From: Elmis aenea
Taxonomy: Eukaryota > Arthropoda > Insecta > Coleoptera > Elmidae
Reading direction: 5' to 3'
NCBI GenBank assembly: GCA_947652605.1
Contig: OX393579.1
Location: 45,762,970 to 45,826,969, forward strand
DNA: 64,000 nt
Positions 34,456 to 47,300 of the stretch are shown piece by piece; the stretch's first letter is position 1; each line of letters starts with the position of its first letter. The notes below the pieces were generated by a model that saw only the letters and a list, made by a program, of their open reading frames with translations, was not told the DNA's origin and ran no database searches. The position numbers and the translations under genes were made by a program.

Positions 34456-37400
34456 CTATAAAAATCTTCGTTTCCGGGTTGGTAACCGTTTATACCTAGA
34501 ATACCCAATTTCACAAACAAATATTATTGTTGCTAAAGATAAACCTATAATTAAAAGAAATAATATAGAAAACTGGGTTTTTAGGGCGAGTGCTTCAACT
34601 GAATGTGGACTTGTGTGTTGATTGCTCTTGTCTACGGCGTGTGGAGTTACCTGACGATACCTATTATTAAAAACACCCTTGAATGCATTACAAAGACATG
34701 GTTTAAACTTACCATCGAGGTAAAAGTCCAGAGTCACGAAGAATTCCAATAACTCTGGAAAATTGTGTTCGATATGGGGCTCCTAACTGTAATGGCCATG
34801 CGTGAAAAGTTGAAATAATTTCATGACGAATTAATCGTAGTCTTGAAAGGTCTTGTTTTGTTAGCTCGCTACTGCAATAATTCTTAACCTAAAAAAATCG
34901 GAGACTAATTTTTTTTAACAAAAGTTTTATACCTAGTTACATCAATTTTTTATACAAGTATATCTACATATATATAAAAATTAATGTATGTTTGTATGTA
35001 TGTATGTTCTTTATGCATTCCTATACTATTCATCCGATCCTGACTAAATTTGGCACAGACAATCTTTAGGACCATGGAAAAAAGATAGGCTATATTAGAA
35101 TTCCCAAAAGTACCAAAAATTCCCAAAAGATCCAAAATTCACAAAAGTTTCATAATTCTCAATAGATAAAAAAATTATCAATAGATACAAAAATTCCCAG
35201 AAGATCCAAAATTCTCAAAAGGTCAAAAACGCCCAACGGGCGCGAGCGCGAGTAGTCTGTGGTTGATAAAAAAATTCACCGAGCGAAGCCAGGTAACTAC
35301 GCTAGTTATTGATATTTTTAGGATTCCTGGTTCAAACTACATCCTCCTTTGTTAGTTGTAAGTTTATAAACCAATTTTTGCTTATAATTTTCTAAGTTAT
35401 ACAGCGTGTTTCACTTTTCCAATGGCACACTATTGCTATCTCCGTAAATAATGAAAATACAAGGTTGGTTAAATGGGGCAAAAGTTAGCTATTGAGGAGT
35501 GTATTTTAAACGATCTTGTTTTGTTTAAAACTATTTGGGCCGACGGCAAGCGACGATGCGTTTGGTGTCGATATTTCTGTTCGCATCAAAAGACTCTAAT
35601 GACGAGCCGCTCGTTACATCGCGATATGTGGACGAATACATTCGACCACGTATGATTCATGAAACATTCGCAGCGGAAGCATTCGGCGATGTGTGGGGGT
35701 AGCATAAAGCCGCGTCCAGATTAGCGCAACAGAACGGAGAATCGATATAAAACAGCCCACCATTTTAGCGAGCCTGCTTCTTAAGACTAACGCAACAGAA
35801 AGGCATCCCGAACAAAGTAGTGCAACAATTTAGCGCGCCCGCAATATAGCTAGTTTTTGTACTCTTGTACCTAAAGGTCGTCTTGATAGATAGTGTTTAT
35901 CCGTTAATTTGTTATCGTAATCGAGTGGCCTAACGGGACTGTTGTAAAATTGTTCGACCGGTATCGTAACCATCACATGAAGACCATTTTAATAACATAT
36001 TGAAAGGCGACACGCAGTGACGTAGGCAGGATGCTCCCATGGGGGGGGTAACAAACGCAAAAACAGCTGAGGACCTATTTTTTAGGTCACCACTTTTTTG
36101 CAGCAGGGGATGTTTGATGGTTTCATCACGCGCGGGGGGGTAAATAAAAGGCAAAAAGAGCCGAAGACCTTTTTTTTAGCACAAAATTTACTGTTCCCCG
36201 GATCTATAACGACTTATTGCGAACCTATGGGGGGGTTCTAACCCCCTATCCCCCTCCTGCCTACGTCACTGGGGACACCGACCTACAAGCATATACATAA
36301 CTTAGTTTGCCGCCATCGTTTTAGCGGTTTTTTTCTTTATTTATGATAAAATCAAAGTTTCAGAATAAAGCTATTGGAACTACTACTTGCTACTGTAGAC
36401 TTAGCAATAATATATATCAAAGAGTTATAATAGAAATTTATTTCCAACAATTTTTGAAAAACGCGAAGTTTAGAAGATATTTATATTTCATTGATTGATT
36501 TGTGATCAGTGCAAAAGAGTTATTATAATAATTGTACTAGCAATTTTCATTGAACTTACCTTATTTTGAATAAAACTTTCTTCCTCAATAACAGCTACTT
36601 TATGCTTCATCGCTTTGGCAATGGCCGTGCACAACTCCGTATCGCTTATAGCCACTCCAAATGATTGTTTAGAGCCAGGATCAAGGGAACGTTTTAATTG
36701 ATCTTGTAGTAAGTTCCATTGACCACTGTTTACCTTAAAATTCAATATAAGATTTACACATTTGGTGGTAGGGGTTGGAACACGTACAGTAATTTAAATA
36801 ACCGCTTATCGGCGAAAAATTTCTCAAGAAACCGACTACCCGGACATCCAACTGTAGTGATTCGTAATAAAATGAAAACTTATTTTATTTGATTACAATT
36901 TTTTTTTACAAATAATTGTATGCCAAATAAGGTATTAAATACACATATAAGTGAAATTTATTACTTAACTGAGGAAAATATTTTCTAATAAGTAAAAAAT
37001 GTTAATGCATTCTCAACATGTTTATTAATAGGTACCTGCTTTTGTCACCGAAATGTCAATTTTATTAATTAAACCTTTTCTAAATCACTATGAAACAGAG
37101 AAATTGGCTATGTTTTGTGAAATAAAAAAAAGGGACAAAGACAATTATTTACCATTTTTAACTGCTAACCGGTTTTCCAATCCCCATTTGTTGCTATGAA
37201 ACAGTGTGTTACAAAAACGAGAATGAATAGCGAAGTAAATTGCTAATTTAAAACAAAAACTGAACATACACAGAAAGTGAATTTATCAATTAATTAGATA
37301 TTTATTGAATACACGATATTAAATAATATTAAAAATTAAATATAAAATTACCTGAATTTCATAGTTTTTTTCCTGTAAATCGAGTAACGAATTCGGTTCG

Positions 37401-40400
37401 ACATTCTTTGATTGTATCATCACTGAAGCCAGTTTACTTCTATACGCTGTCGTAAGAATTATAGCCGTTAACCACCAAAAAATAAGTAACATGCGCTTTG
37501 TTGTTGTTTTCACAACTTTTCGTGTTATTGGTTGATCAATAGCAGAAGCATAAGTTAGCTAAAAATGTAATGCCCAGATAAATAAACAAGACTTCTTCAA
37601 ACCATGATTACTAAGCTTCAAGGTGCAGTTGATAATTACAAAGTTAGGTAGAAAAATACATTGAAAAAACTTTTTTTGTAAGGATATTTCAAGAATTAAG
37701 CAATATATGCACATAAGCGGTTTATATTACTAATTAAGTAAAATAATTATTTCCGTAACAAGACCGAAAAGTGTTACTTTGCTGAACAGGTAGGCAGTTT
37801 TGGGACGAACCGTAGGCGAGTCCTGAAAGCATACAAGTCCAGTAAAGACACTTTACGGGTATGATACGTACAATATTTTTTCTGCGTCCGCCACTGACAC
37901 CATCCATAATTAAACAATAACTTAACAAACTACAGGTGAAAACTCGCTTGGTGGTATAATGACGCTTGTTTGACAGCGCAAATCAACAAAACAACTCATC
38001 ACCATGGCAACCAGTCACTTTTCGGCCTAGGCCGATACAACTCATTACCATGGCAACCAGTTACTTTCTGGCCTAGACCAGTAAACGTATTTATCAGCTT
38101 TAAAATTGATCGGAAGCAACACGTATTCGCCTGTTTAACCGTCCTCGTATCTTTTACGGTTTCCGAAATACTCATGATCGTCTTAGTAGCACATGCATTA
38201 AGTTTATCTAAACACCATACCAATATGTTATGCTATTCACATGCATACCGTTTAGGACAAAAATAAATACAAAAATGTACATGTAATTTTTTTAATACCC
38301 ATATGTTTTACTTCTATTTTACCTCAAGGTAATGAAAAATATTTAAATATTCATCGTTGTTCAAACAATGAGAGGCAATTTTTGCAACAATTATCACCGA
38401 TATCTGAACTCCGAAAATTGATAGCCAAACAGATAGATGAAAGGGCATTAAAAATGCGCCAAAGTAGCTTAACGAATCAGAAGAAGCTGAGGCATAAATT
38501 GCTGTATAAGGCTCGTGATGTATATAACTTGTATAGTCTACAATTCGCATGCGATCTGCTGTAATCGTTATTCCACCAATTGCCCAATCTATAATTCTGT
38601 TATGAACCTAAAATAAATAAATTTTCATTTACTGTCAATTTAAAAATTAAGGTCTATGCACATCGAGGCGGCCACTTCGTTTTACTCTTTTCCTTTTATT
38701 TTCTATTTTTATAGTTTGTCGTAGGTGGACAAGTCGAGGGCTTAGGTCTATTGAGTATTGTGGTTGAATCACTTTAGGCCAAGCACGACTTTATTTATCA
38801 AAAATAAAATAGTTATGCCTCTATAACAAATTTCATAATTTTTTCATTGGAATTTCAAGTCTTAAGATTATTTATAATTGTAGCGTCTGATCGTTGCCGT
38901 TTCCACCGCCGCGTCGATTTGCATAGACCTTAACGCGGCATACTAAAAAACCTTACTAAAGCCACCATTGCTGACCAATTAGATCCGAGTTGATCGAGTA
39001 AATTTATGTTCGTGAAACGGAAGTTGAGATGTTTACTTAGCGTTTTAAGTAAGTCGCTTTCTGGACCTGCAAGGTCGCAGTTATGTCTTTGCAAGGAATC
39101 TCTGCAAAAACGAATTGTTTATTGTACTTTATCACACTATATTTGATTCATCATTTGAATAAATGGATTAAGCCAGATCCACACAGAGCCAACATGTGCC
39201 AACAATTTCATTTTGAAACGCACACAGTTTTTAAACGGTACAAAGGTCGAGAAGAAGTGAAAGAAGACAACCGTCTTGGACGACTTGTCACTTCAAAAAC
39301 CGATGAAAAAGTTGGGATACACAATAAAATAATCTGGAAAGATCCACGTTAAAACGTTCAAATGATCGCAGACATGGTTAATTTTAACATAGAAATGGTA
39401 AGACAAATCTTCCATAAAAATGGTCATGCAAAAAGCTTGCACTAAAACAATCCCAAAACTTCACTGATAGTGATACATCAAAGGACTATCAAAGACATTT
39501 GCCCCGACAACCTAAGACAAATCAAAGCGCAACCAAATTTACTGAATATTGTCATAACTTGTAAGATTTGGATTTTTGCTGAAACATTTAGGCAATCATT
39601 GCTTGGAAAACTTCTGAATCGCCTAAAATGAAATGGCATGAAATGGAAGACGATACCATTGCTTCGACATCAGCGGTGTGGTTATGGTTGAATGTGGACC
39701 TCCGGGTCAAAAGGTTACCCCACAGTGCTACACTGAGGTTTTGACTAAGCTGAGAAAACCCGTAAGAGAGAAATGCTGAAGTTGTAAAAGTAAGATACAA
39801 TATTCTGGATCAATATAATGCGCCAGCCCATCAGATCATATCTGTGGAGCAGTTTATGGTCGATGAACGAATTCCAGTGACAATCATTCTCCATACTGGA
39901 TTTAGCAACCTGGCCTTGTGTGTGATCTTTTTTTATTTTCAAAAACAAAAAACGTGTTAAAGGAACTCGTTTTAATTCTTTGGATTAGGTGAGGTCTAAA
40001 GCGGTAGACATATTGAACGGGTTCTCCGCTGATGAGCTGCTGCACTGCTTCGAAATGTGAAGATAAAAAAAAGGAGTATTTTGAAGGAGATTATTGTTCA
40101 TTCGTGATATTTTGATGATAAAGCGTATACATTGGATCCATGTCGTTTATACTTCGTATATAAAAATTAATGAAGTTACGGCTCAATATAAACGAAATAA
40201 TTAAGGGATTCCAGAGGATATTATGTATAAAAATTTCTCACATTCACAGATCCTTTTTCTCAAAGCTTTTATTTTACATATTTTATACCTTACTTACTTA
40301 CCTGCACCAAATAATTGGCGGGGACGGTATAAACCCAACTTCGAAATGGTGTCCTTGAAAGTTGCGAAAAACACTAGAATAATTGGATATCATAGGTATG

Positions 40401-40945
40401 TCAGCACCTGATGATATTTTAACTAGCTTTCTAGATATTTTTCCACAATAATAACAAACAAAATAAAGTTCCTGTGGCGTAATGTCTAGTAAATAAACAA
40501 ACCCAGCTCGTTCTAAACCAGTCTGTTCCCAAAAAGAAGATGTTCTGTCTTGTGTGTTGTTTGGATCGTTATAAAGTAATTCGGTTACAAACAACACAAC
40601 ATCGTTGTATTGCAAATTATAAATTTTTTCGCAATATTCCTCGAACTGAAATGGATTTTCCACGAGAACAATATTTAAAAACTTGTAGCCATTCGGTCTT
40701 CTAGATGATGGTCTCTTATGGCTGTAGTTTATTAACAGTTTAAATGATTGCGTCATTTTACTGCTGATCCAATCCGCTAATGGTAAAGTGCTGTTATCAA
40801 AATGTATAATAACGCCGTGTTCGGGATATTGAAATAAAATTTTAGAGTAAACATCGGTCTTATTAACGTAAGGCACTTTAATTTTACTAAATGACGGATA
40901 TACAACGTATAACAGAATTATCATGGAGAGATTAGACATATCCAT
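34456..40945 (-). CDS. Ionotropic receptor (divergent IR), gene 2 of tandem array, 7 exons, 611 aa
   Basis: Minus-strand coding exons: E1 40,302-40,945; E2 38,957-39,101; E3 38,323-38,607; E4 37,352-37,558; E5 36,560-36,733; E6 34,713-34,888; E7 34,456-34,660. The total is 1,836 bp, GT-AG throughout, no stop. A signal peptide (MIILLYVVYPSFS) precedes the N-terminal domain. S1 carries CDLAGPESDLLKTLSKHLNF and DWAIGGITITADR. TM1 is in E3 (LSVWLSIFGVQISVIIVAKI), TM2 in E4 (WWLTAIILTTAYRSKLASVM), S2 in E5-E6 (VNSGQWNLLQDQLKRSLDPG; LQLGAPYRTQFSRVIGI), and TM3 in E7 (ILFLLIIGLSLATIIFVCEI). A basic tail KRLPTRKRRFL follows. It is predicted to be a chemosensory ligand-gated channel subunit. Gene 3 is its closest relative. 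Intron 1 holds a mariner relic, intron 6/5 a Helitron and a hAT miniature element. The exact IR clade cannot be assigned by eye. Confidence 0.92.
34963..35305. mobile_element. Non-autonomous Helitron in IR gene 2
   Basis: It starts TCTACATATATATAAAAATT and ends GGTAACTACGCTAG, inserted between A and T without target duplication, as for Helitrons. Sub-terminal GGGCGCGAGCGCGAG precedes the end. The equivalent intron of gene 3 (about 41,840-41,870) has the undisturbed ACAAGTATATTATTGA, whereas gene 2 has AAGTATA, then the element, then TTATTGA. The 'TATGTATGTATGTTCTTTAT' and 'CATCCGATCCTGACTAAATT' blocks are typical of the insect Helitron/Helentron families I know. Confidence 0.85.
35306..36014. 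other. Intronic insert of unknown origin in IR gene 2
   Basis: This part of the E6-E5 intron has no counterpart that I can find in gene 3. A 60-codon frame (35,473-35,655) and the adjacent RYVDEYIRPRMIHETFAAEA reading in another frame hint at a degraded transposase, but I cannot name the family. Confidence 0.35.
36015..36271. mobile_element. hAT-type miniature element in IR gene 2
   Basis: Terminal inverted repeats are CAGTGACGTAGGCAGGA / TCCTGCCTACGTCACTG with G- and C-runs just inside. Flanks GCGACACG and GGGACACC match at 6 of 8 positions. It is 257 bp and non-coding. Confidence 0.8.
39190..40160 (+). pseudogene. mariner transposase relic in intron 1 of IR gene 2
   Basis: The plus strand, antisense to the receptor, gives a decayed mariner protein. 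It starts with the helix-turn-helix part FHFETHTVFKRYKGREEVKE, DNRLGRLVTSKTDEKVGIHN and VQMIADMVNFNIEMVRQIFH. It then runs through ITCKIWIFAETF, the SVEQFMVDERIPVTIILHT region and a KGTRFNSLD / EYFEGD end. Many stops and frameshifts are present. The same relic at the same place in gene 3 and copy 4 shows that it was duplicated with the receptor. Confidence 0.85.
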
Positions 40946-41342
40946 ATGTATTTATTTCCACTAAATATTGACATACTTGGTAGGTACATACATCTTTTAC
41001 TGACACTTAACTACATATAATTTCGTTAATAGAACTTGAAATTTCATATCCTTCAAGTTGATTATATTTGTATACAGAAAACTGTGAGTAAGTTGATGTT
41101 GTTTGGTAACCTATATAAATGTTGGACAGTTAAGTACAATTATCAAAATAAATTTTGCTTTCTTGGGTATTTGCTCTACAAATGTGTATTGATTTTTAAA
41201 TGACGCCTTTAATAAATGTTAAACGGTCAATCATTTATATTTTTTGTGGAAGGATTTGTTTGCCAAGCAAGTGGGTAATTTTGTAATAAGAATTCAATAT
41301 TTCATATAGATGTATTTTATTGCATGTTTTGTAGACATGTTT
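40946..41342 (-). promoter_or_regulatory. 397-bp interval between IR genes 2 and 3 (candidate promoter)
   Basis: Only 397 bp separate the gene 2 start codon from the gene 3 stop codon, so the 5' flank of gene 2 and the 3' UTR of gene 3 must share it. It holds the shared upstream block (CTTGGTAGGTACATACAT, TATACAGAAAACTGT) and a TATAAA-like CCTATATAAATG about 170 bp from the ATG. Function is inferred from position. Confidence 0.4.
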
Positions 41343-44300
41343 CTATAAAAATCTTCGTTTCCGGGTTGGTAACCGTTTATACCTAGAATACCCAATTTCA
41401 CAAAAAAATATTATTGTTGCTAAAGATAAACCTATAATTAAAAGAAACAATGTAGAAAACTGGGTCTTTAGAGCGAGCGCTTCAACTGAATGTGGACTTG
41501 TGTGTTGATTGCTCTTGTCTACAACGTTTGGAGTTACCTGACGATACCTATTATTAAAAACACCCTTGAATGCATTGACTACAAATTGTTAAAACTTACC
41601 ATCGAGGTAAAAGTCCAGAGTCACGAAGAATTCCAATAACTCTGGAAAATTGTGTTCGATATGGGGCTCCTAACTGTAATGGCCATGCGTGGAAAGTTGA
41701 AGCAATTTCATGACGAATCAATCGAAGTCTTGAAAGATCTGGTTTTGTTTGCTCGTTACTGCAATCATTCTTAACCTAAAAAAATCATGGCCTAAATTTT
41801 TAAAACAAAAGTAATATAGTTAGACATCAATTTTTTATACAAGTATATTATTGATTTTTTTTAGGATTTCCGGTTTAAACTACATCCTCCCAGCTGTTCA
41901 TTATAAGTTTTATAAATTAAATTTGTTTATAATTTTCTAAATTATTGTACATTTTATTTCCTATTTTATCCACATAGTTTAGCTGGAACCTAGAACGCAT
42001 AAAACTATTTTTCTACGACCTCTAATGTAAATGACTCTTACTGTACAGGGTGGCCTATTTTCGATGCCCATACAGGGTATCTCGGTTATTATCAGAGATA
42101 GCAAAAAACTAAGTAGGTACGTAGTCTCGATTGATTTTTTCGAGAGAAATTAATTGCCGTAAACAGATTTTTGACATCTTTTTTAATGTTCGAAAAAAAA
42201 ATGAACAACGCTATCTTATTAGGGACAAGAAGCCATGCCGAAAATGTCTTTAAAGTTTTCCTCTATCTTTTCGTTTAAGCGAGATATTTAACATTTTTGA
42301 AAAGTGCAAAAAATCAGTTTTTGGTTATATTTCGAAAATTAAAAAAGATATCAAAAATCTGTTTACGGCAATAAATTTCTCTCGAAAAAAGAATACAAGA
42401 CTATGTACTTAGTTTTTTTTTTCTATCTCTGATAATAACCGAGATACCCTGTATGGGCATCGAAAATAGGCCACCCTGTACAACCTGCATGCATAGTAGA
42501 TGGGTCCTTACGCACGCTAAGCAAAAAACACAGTTTTTTAAAGAAATTATCAAAGTAGATTCTGGTCAAACACTTCCTGCATGCCTAGCAAGTGAGTTAC
42601 GAGTATAACGCACGGTTAGCAAACCACACACTTGTCTAAAAATGTCAAAGTAGGCTTACGTCAAAATTGACAAGACAACGTAATAAAATGTGTATATTAG
42701 CCAAAAAGCCGTTAAAATCGTAGGTATTATGTGATCGTAGAAAAAATAAGCTACATAACACGAGTGTAAAGCAATTACGCACTCGTGGAAATATGCACTA
42801 GCCGCTACGCGGCTCCTTGCGCAACTTTTCCACTCGTGCGTTATATGCTTCTTACAACTCTTGTTGTGTAATATACTATAACAGATCAATTACGAAAAAT
42901 TTAAATTTTTATATTCGAATTACAATATACCTATTGAATTTTAAAATTGCAGCATTAAGTAAAAGATATCGCTCAGTTGTAATGCAGGGATGTGTATTGG
43001 ATTTAGTTCTGATGGAGTAACTTTAGTAACTCTTCGGATAACACAATTATTCTTGAAATTGGAACTATTAATGAAGATTTTATTATTATTTAGTCATGAG
43101 TCCTTCTACTGTGTAGGACTGTTGAGTTGTGTTGTGCCGACTTTTTGCATGTTTTTCTGTCTTGTGCTAGCCTTTTTATGTCTTTCCATTTGATGTTTCT
43201 ATCCGTTGCTGCTTTTTTTGCTTCGTCTTACCAGGTTTTTCTCGGTCTACCTCTTTTGTTTTTTCCCTGTGATCTTGCTTCATAGGCTTTTTTGGTTAAC
43301 CTTTCGCTTTCATCCTATAAATGTGACCCAACCATCCCAGCTGTCTTTTTTGTATTTCTATTTCAACTGATTTTATATTTAATTGTTCTCTATTATGTTT
43401 CGTTTCTGATTCTATCTTTTTTGGTTTTTCCTTGGATTTTTTTTAGAAATCTCATTTCTGCTGCATTCACTCGGCTACTATTTTTATTTGTGCGTGCCCA
43501 CGTTTCACTTCCGTATAAAAGTGCCGGAGTTACAACCTTTTTGACCGCACTTCCACTTTTGTTCGTTTTGAGACTTCTCTATTTCGAAAAAATGTTGTTC
43601 TAAAACTGTTAAATATTCTTCCCACATTTCCTGTCCTTTCGCTTATTTCCTTGTCCATTCCTCCATTTTTCTCTATGATCACTCCTAAATATTTAAAGCT
43701 TTCTACCTGTTCTAACCTAAGCCTATTTAAAGTGATGCTATGCCCTGTTCTCTGTTCTAACGATCATAGTTTTAGTTTTTCGGTATTTATTAATGAAGAT
43801 GCTACACTAAAATTGCAGACGCGAAACAATACACTGAACATCTGAACAAAAACGTGGTGAATTCAAATAAACGAAAAAAGTCGGGAAATTTTAAATAAAT
43901 CAGTTAAGATAAATAAAAATATTGAAAAGTGATGCTTCGGACATCGACCTGCTAGCATATGATTTAGTTTGCAGTGTTGGTTTTCGCCTTTTGTTTTCTT
44001 TATTTATGTTAAAATCAACGTTTCAGAATAAAGCTATTGGAACTACTACTTGCTACTGTAGACTAAACAGTAATATCTATCAAAGAGTTATAATAGAAAT
44101 GTATTTCCAACAACTTTTGAAAAACGCGAAGTTTAGAAGATATTTATATTTCATTGATTGATTTGTGATCAGTGCAAAAGAGTTATTATAATTGTACTAG
44201 CAATTTTCATTGAACGCACCTTATGTTGAATAAAACTTTCTTCCTCGATAACAGCTACTTTATGCTTCATCGCTTTGGCAATGGCCGTGCACAACTCCGT

Positions 44301-47300
44301 ATCGCTTATAGCCACTCCAAATGTTTGTTTAGAGCCAGGATCAAGGGAACGTTTTAATTGGTCTTGTAGTAAGTTCCATTGACCACTGTTAACCTTAAAA
44401 TTCAATATAAGATTCACACATTTGTTGCTAGGGGTTGGAACACTGGACAGTGATTTTAATAACCGCTTATCGGCGAAAAATTTCCCAAGGAACCGATTAC
44501 CCGGACATACAACTGCAGTTATTCGTAATAAAATCGATAGATTTGCTATAAAATATTTTTTTTTTGTTTGTAATCTCAAAAGATTTAAAATTAAGTCAGA
44601 TATCATAATTGATAAAAAAGTTAATTATTATTTAGTCGTAATAGTTATAACAAAAATATAAACAAAAAATTTTTCACAAAAAAAACTAAATAAACGTAAA
44701 ATTTTACCATATATGTATACAGGATGTTTCAAACCACCCGTACCAGTACTTTTATTCAAAAATGCGACGTCTAACAAAGATGCGGAAAAAATGTTAAAGA
44801 CAAAAGTGCATATGTAGAATCGACTGACGCTATAGCGGTTTTCGTGATTAAACCGGAAGTGAACAAATCCGGAAGTACCTTAATAAACTTAAATAGAAAC
44901 ATCCGGCTTTTATTGCATAATTAGAAAGATATTTGATAAATAAACACTTTTTACTTGAGAATTTTGCTGATTATCCGTATAGTTTGTAATCCATTTGACC
45001 TAAATCTTAACAATATTTAAAACCCTATTCGCATGTAACTGAGTTCTAGACACCCGTTTTATTCTTTAGTTTTGTATTTATATAAATGAAATTTGAGACA
45101 TGATATGCCTAAAAAACCCGATTATTTAAACATATACCTACACACTATTGTTTCACTTCCGGTTTCGCCGGAAATTAATGTTATTTCAAATAGAACACCC
45201 TGTATATTTTTAAATTTTTAGGAAAAGGAAGCAATTTTGAATACGACTGCACTATTTTGGTTGCCACTACAATTTCGTCAAAAAAAAATTAGTCATATTC
45301 AATTTAAAAAAATATTTTCGGCCAAACATGTGCAATTATACAGGGTGTTCCGTTTGAAATAACAAAATTAGAGTAGTTTCCGGCGAAACCGGAAGTGAAA
45401 CAATAGTGTATACATGTTTAAATAATTTTTTTACGCATATCATATATCTAAAATTTCATTTATATAAATACAAAACTAAAGAATAAAAGAGGGTGTGCAG
45501 AACTCAGTTACATGCGAATAGGGTTTTAAATATTGTAATGATTTTGGTTCAATGGATTACAAACTATACTGATAATCAAAACATTTTTAAGCAAAAAGTG
45601 TTTACTTACAAATACCTTCCCAAATATAATTATCCAATAAAAACCGGATGATTCTATTTAGGTTTTTAAAGTTACATCTGGATTCGGCCACTTCCGGTTT
45701 AATCACGAAAACTGCTATAGCTTCTGTCAAATCTGCATATGCACTTTTTTATATTTTTAAATTTGCCGTAAGGAAACATACTTTCGTCATTTAGCCATAA
45801 ACGTTTTTATAATGAAACAGACATTTAAAACTTCCTTCTTTTTAATGTATTGACAAATTAGAACTGCGCTTTAATTAGGAACACACTTCACAATTGTAAC
45901 GGTTGTACCAACCAAGCAAAAGAGACTACAAAATTAAGTAATAAGCTTACTGGGTAACTAAACTTGGCAAATTGCAAATTTTGGCACAAATTGCACAAAA
46001 AGGCAAAAATCGGTTAACCGAGACTTATAACTGGTTATTGGTTTTCCAAATAAGGCTCCGGTTAACCGCTAACAGGTTTTCCAATCCCCATTTTTTGCTA
46101 TGAAACAAACAAACCGTGTGTTACAATAACGTGAACGAATGGAAAAGTAAATAACCAATTTAATACAAAAACTGAACGTACACTTATAGTGAATATATTG
46201 ATTACCTAGATACTTATCAACACACACGGTAATAAGTAACATTAAAAATTGAGAATTAGAAGTAAAATTACCTGAATTTCATAGTTTTTTTCCTGTAATT
46301 CGAGCAACGAATTCGGTTCGACATTCTTTGATTGTATCATCACTGAAGCGAGTTTACTTCTATACGCTGTCGTAAGAATTATAGCCATTAACCACCAAAA
46401 AATAAGTAACATGCGCTTTGTTGTTGTTTTTATAACTTTTTGTGTTATCGGTTGATCAATAGCAGATGCATAAGTTAGCTAAAAATGGAATGCTCAAATA
46501 ATTAAACTATTATCCTAATGTTAATAATGTACTATTAAAATTATACAATAAACTATTGTGAAAGGGTCAGTGAAGCTACAAAAAGGATAATTTCAAGGAA
46601 CATTGTGAGATATAAAAATATTGCATGGGAACGAATCCAACCTTGCTAGATACATAGTTATAAGTTATGTTTTGGAAAACCCGAAAGTATTCTCAATAAC
46701 TGATTACCGGTAAAATTTCCACAAGGAACCTGTTATTATAAAATCAATAAATCTGCTTGCAAACGATGTTTTTTCAGTGCATGTGCCTTAAAAAAGTTTA
46801 AAAACAAGTCAGATATAATTTCATTGATAAAATAGTATATTTTACAACAAGAGATGAAAGTACAGAAAAAAACTGATTTCATCTCGAGTCGTAAATACTA
46901 TTTTTTCTACGAATTTAAAGTTATATTTTAGAACGAAACTTAATGTAAACGAACTAAAGGCCAATTATAAGGGCCTTTCGTTTTACACAGCAAGTGATTC
47001 TATCACTTCAGAAAACGTCATAAAACGGTCACGTGACTAAATGAAATTATTGAAGTAAAACGAACGCTTGTAACCGGTGTCTGACAATTTACTATCTGTC
47101 AAAGTTTTTAGGTTAGTTTCATAGTTTATAAAATCAGAGGTAGAATGCAGGATTACTAATACTTAATTTTAGTTTTGACATTACCACTATTATACACTCA
47201 AAAGTATTCATTTTTGCATTAATTGTCCGTAGATTAAACTAAATAATAATAGTACGACCATGTAATTTTGAGGTTATGTGATGACGTCACAACTGAAATG

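Noticed and set aside
34456..34749. 97-codon frame starting MEFFVTLDFYLDGK taken as one exon
   Set aside because: It reads through the intron between E6 and E7. The splice sites at 34,713 and 34,660 restore the conserved receptor sequence.
35473..35655. 60-codon frame as a small gene
   Set aside because: It is short, its neighbouring frame looks like transposase debris, and it lies in a receptor intron segment absent from the paralogue.
44169..44606. 145-codon frame that extends receptor exon 5 of gene 3 upstream
   Set aside because: The extension beyond 44,393 is intron sequence. The acceptor at 44,394-44,395 and the paralogous exon boundaries define a 174-bp exon.
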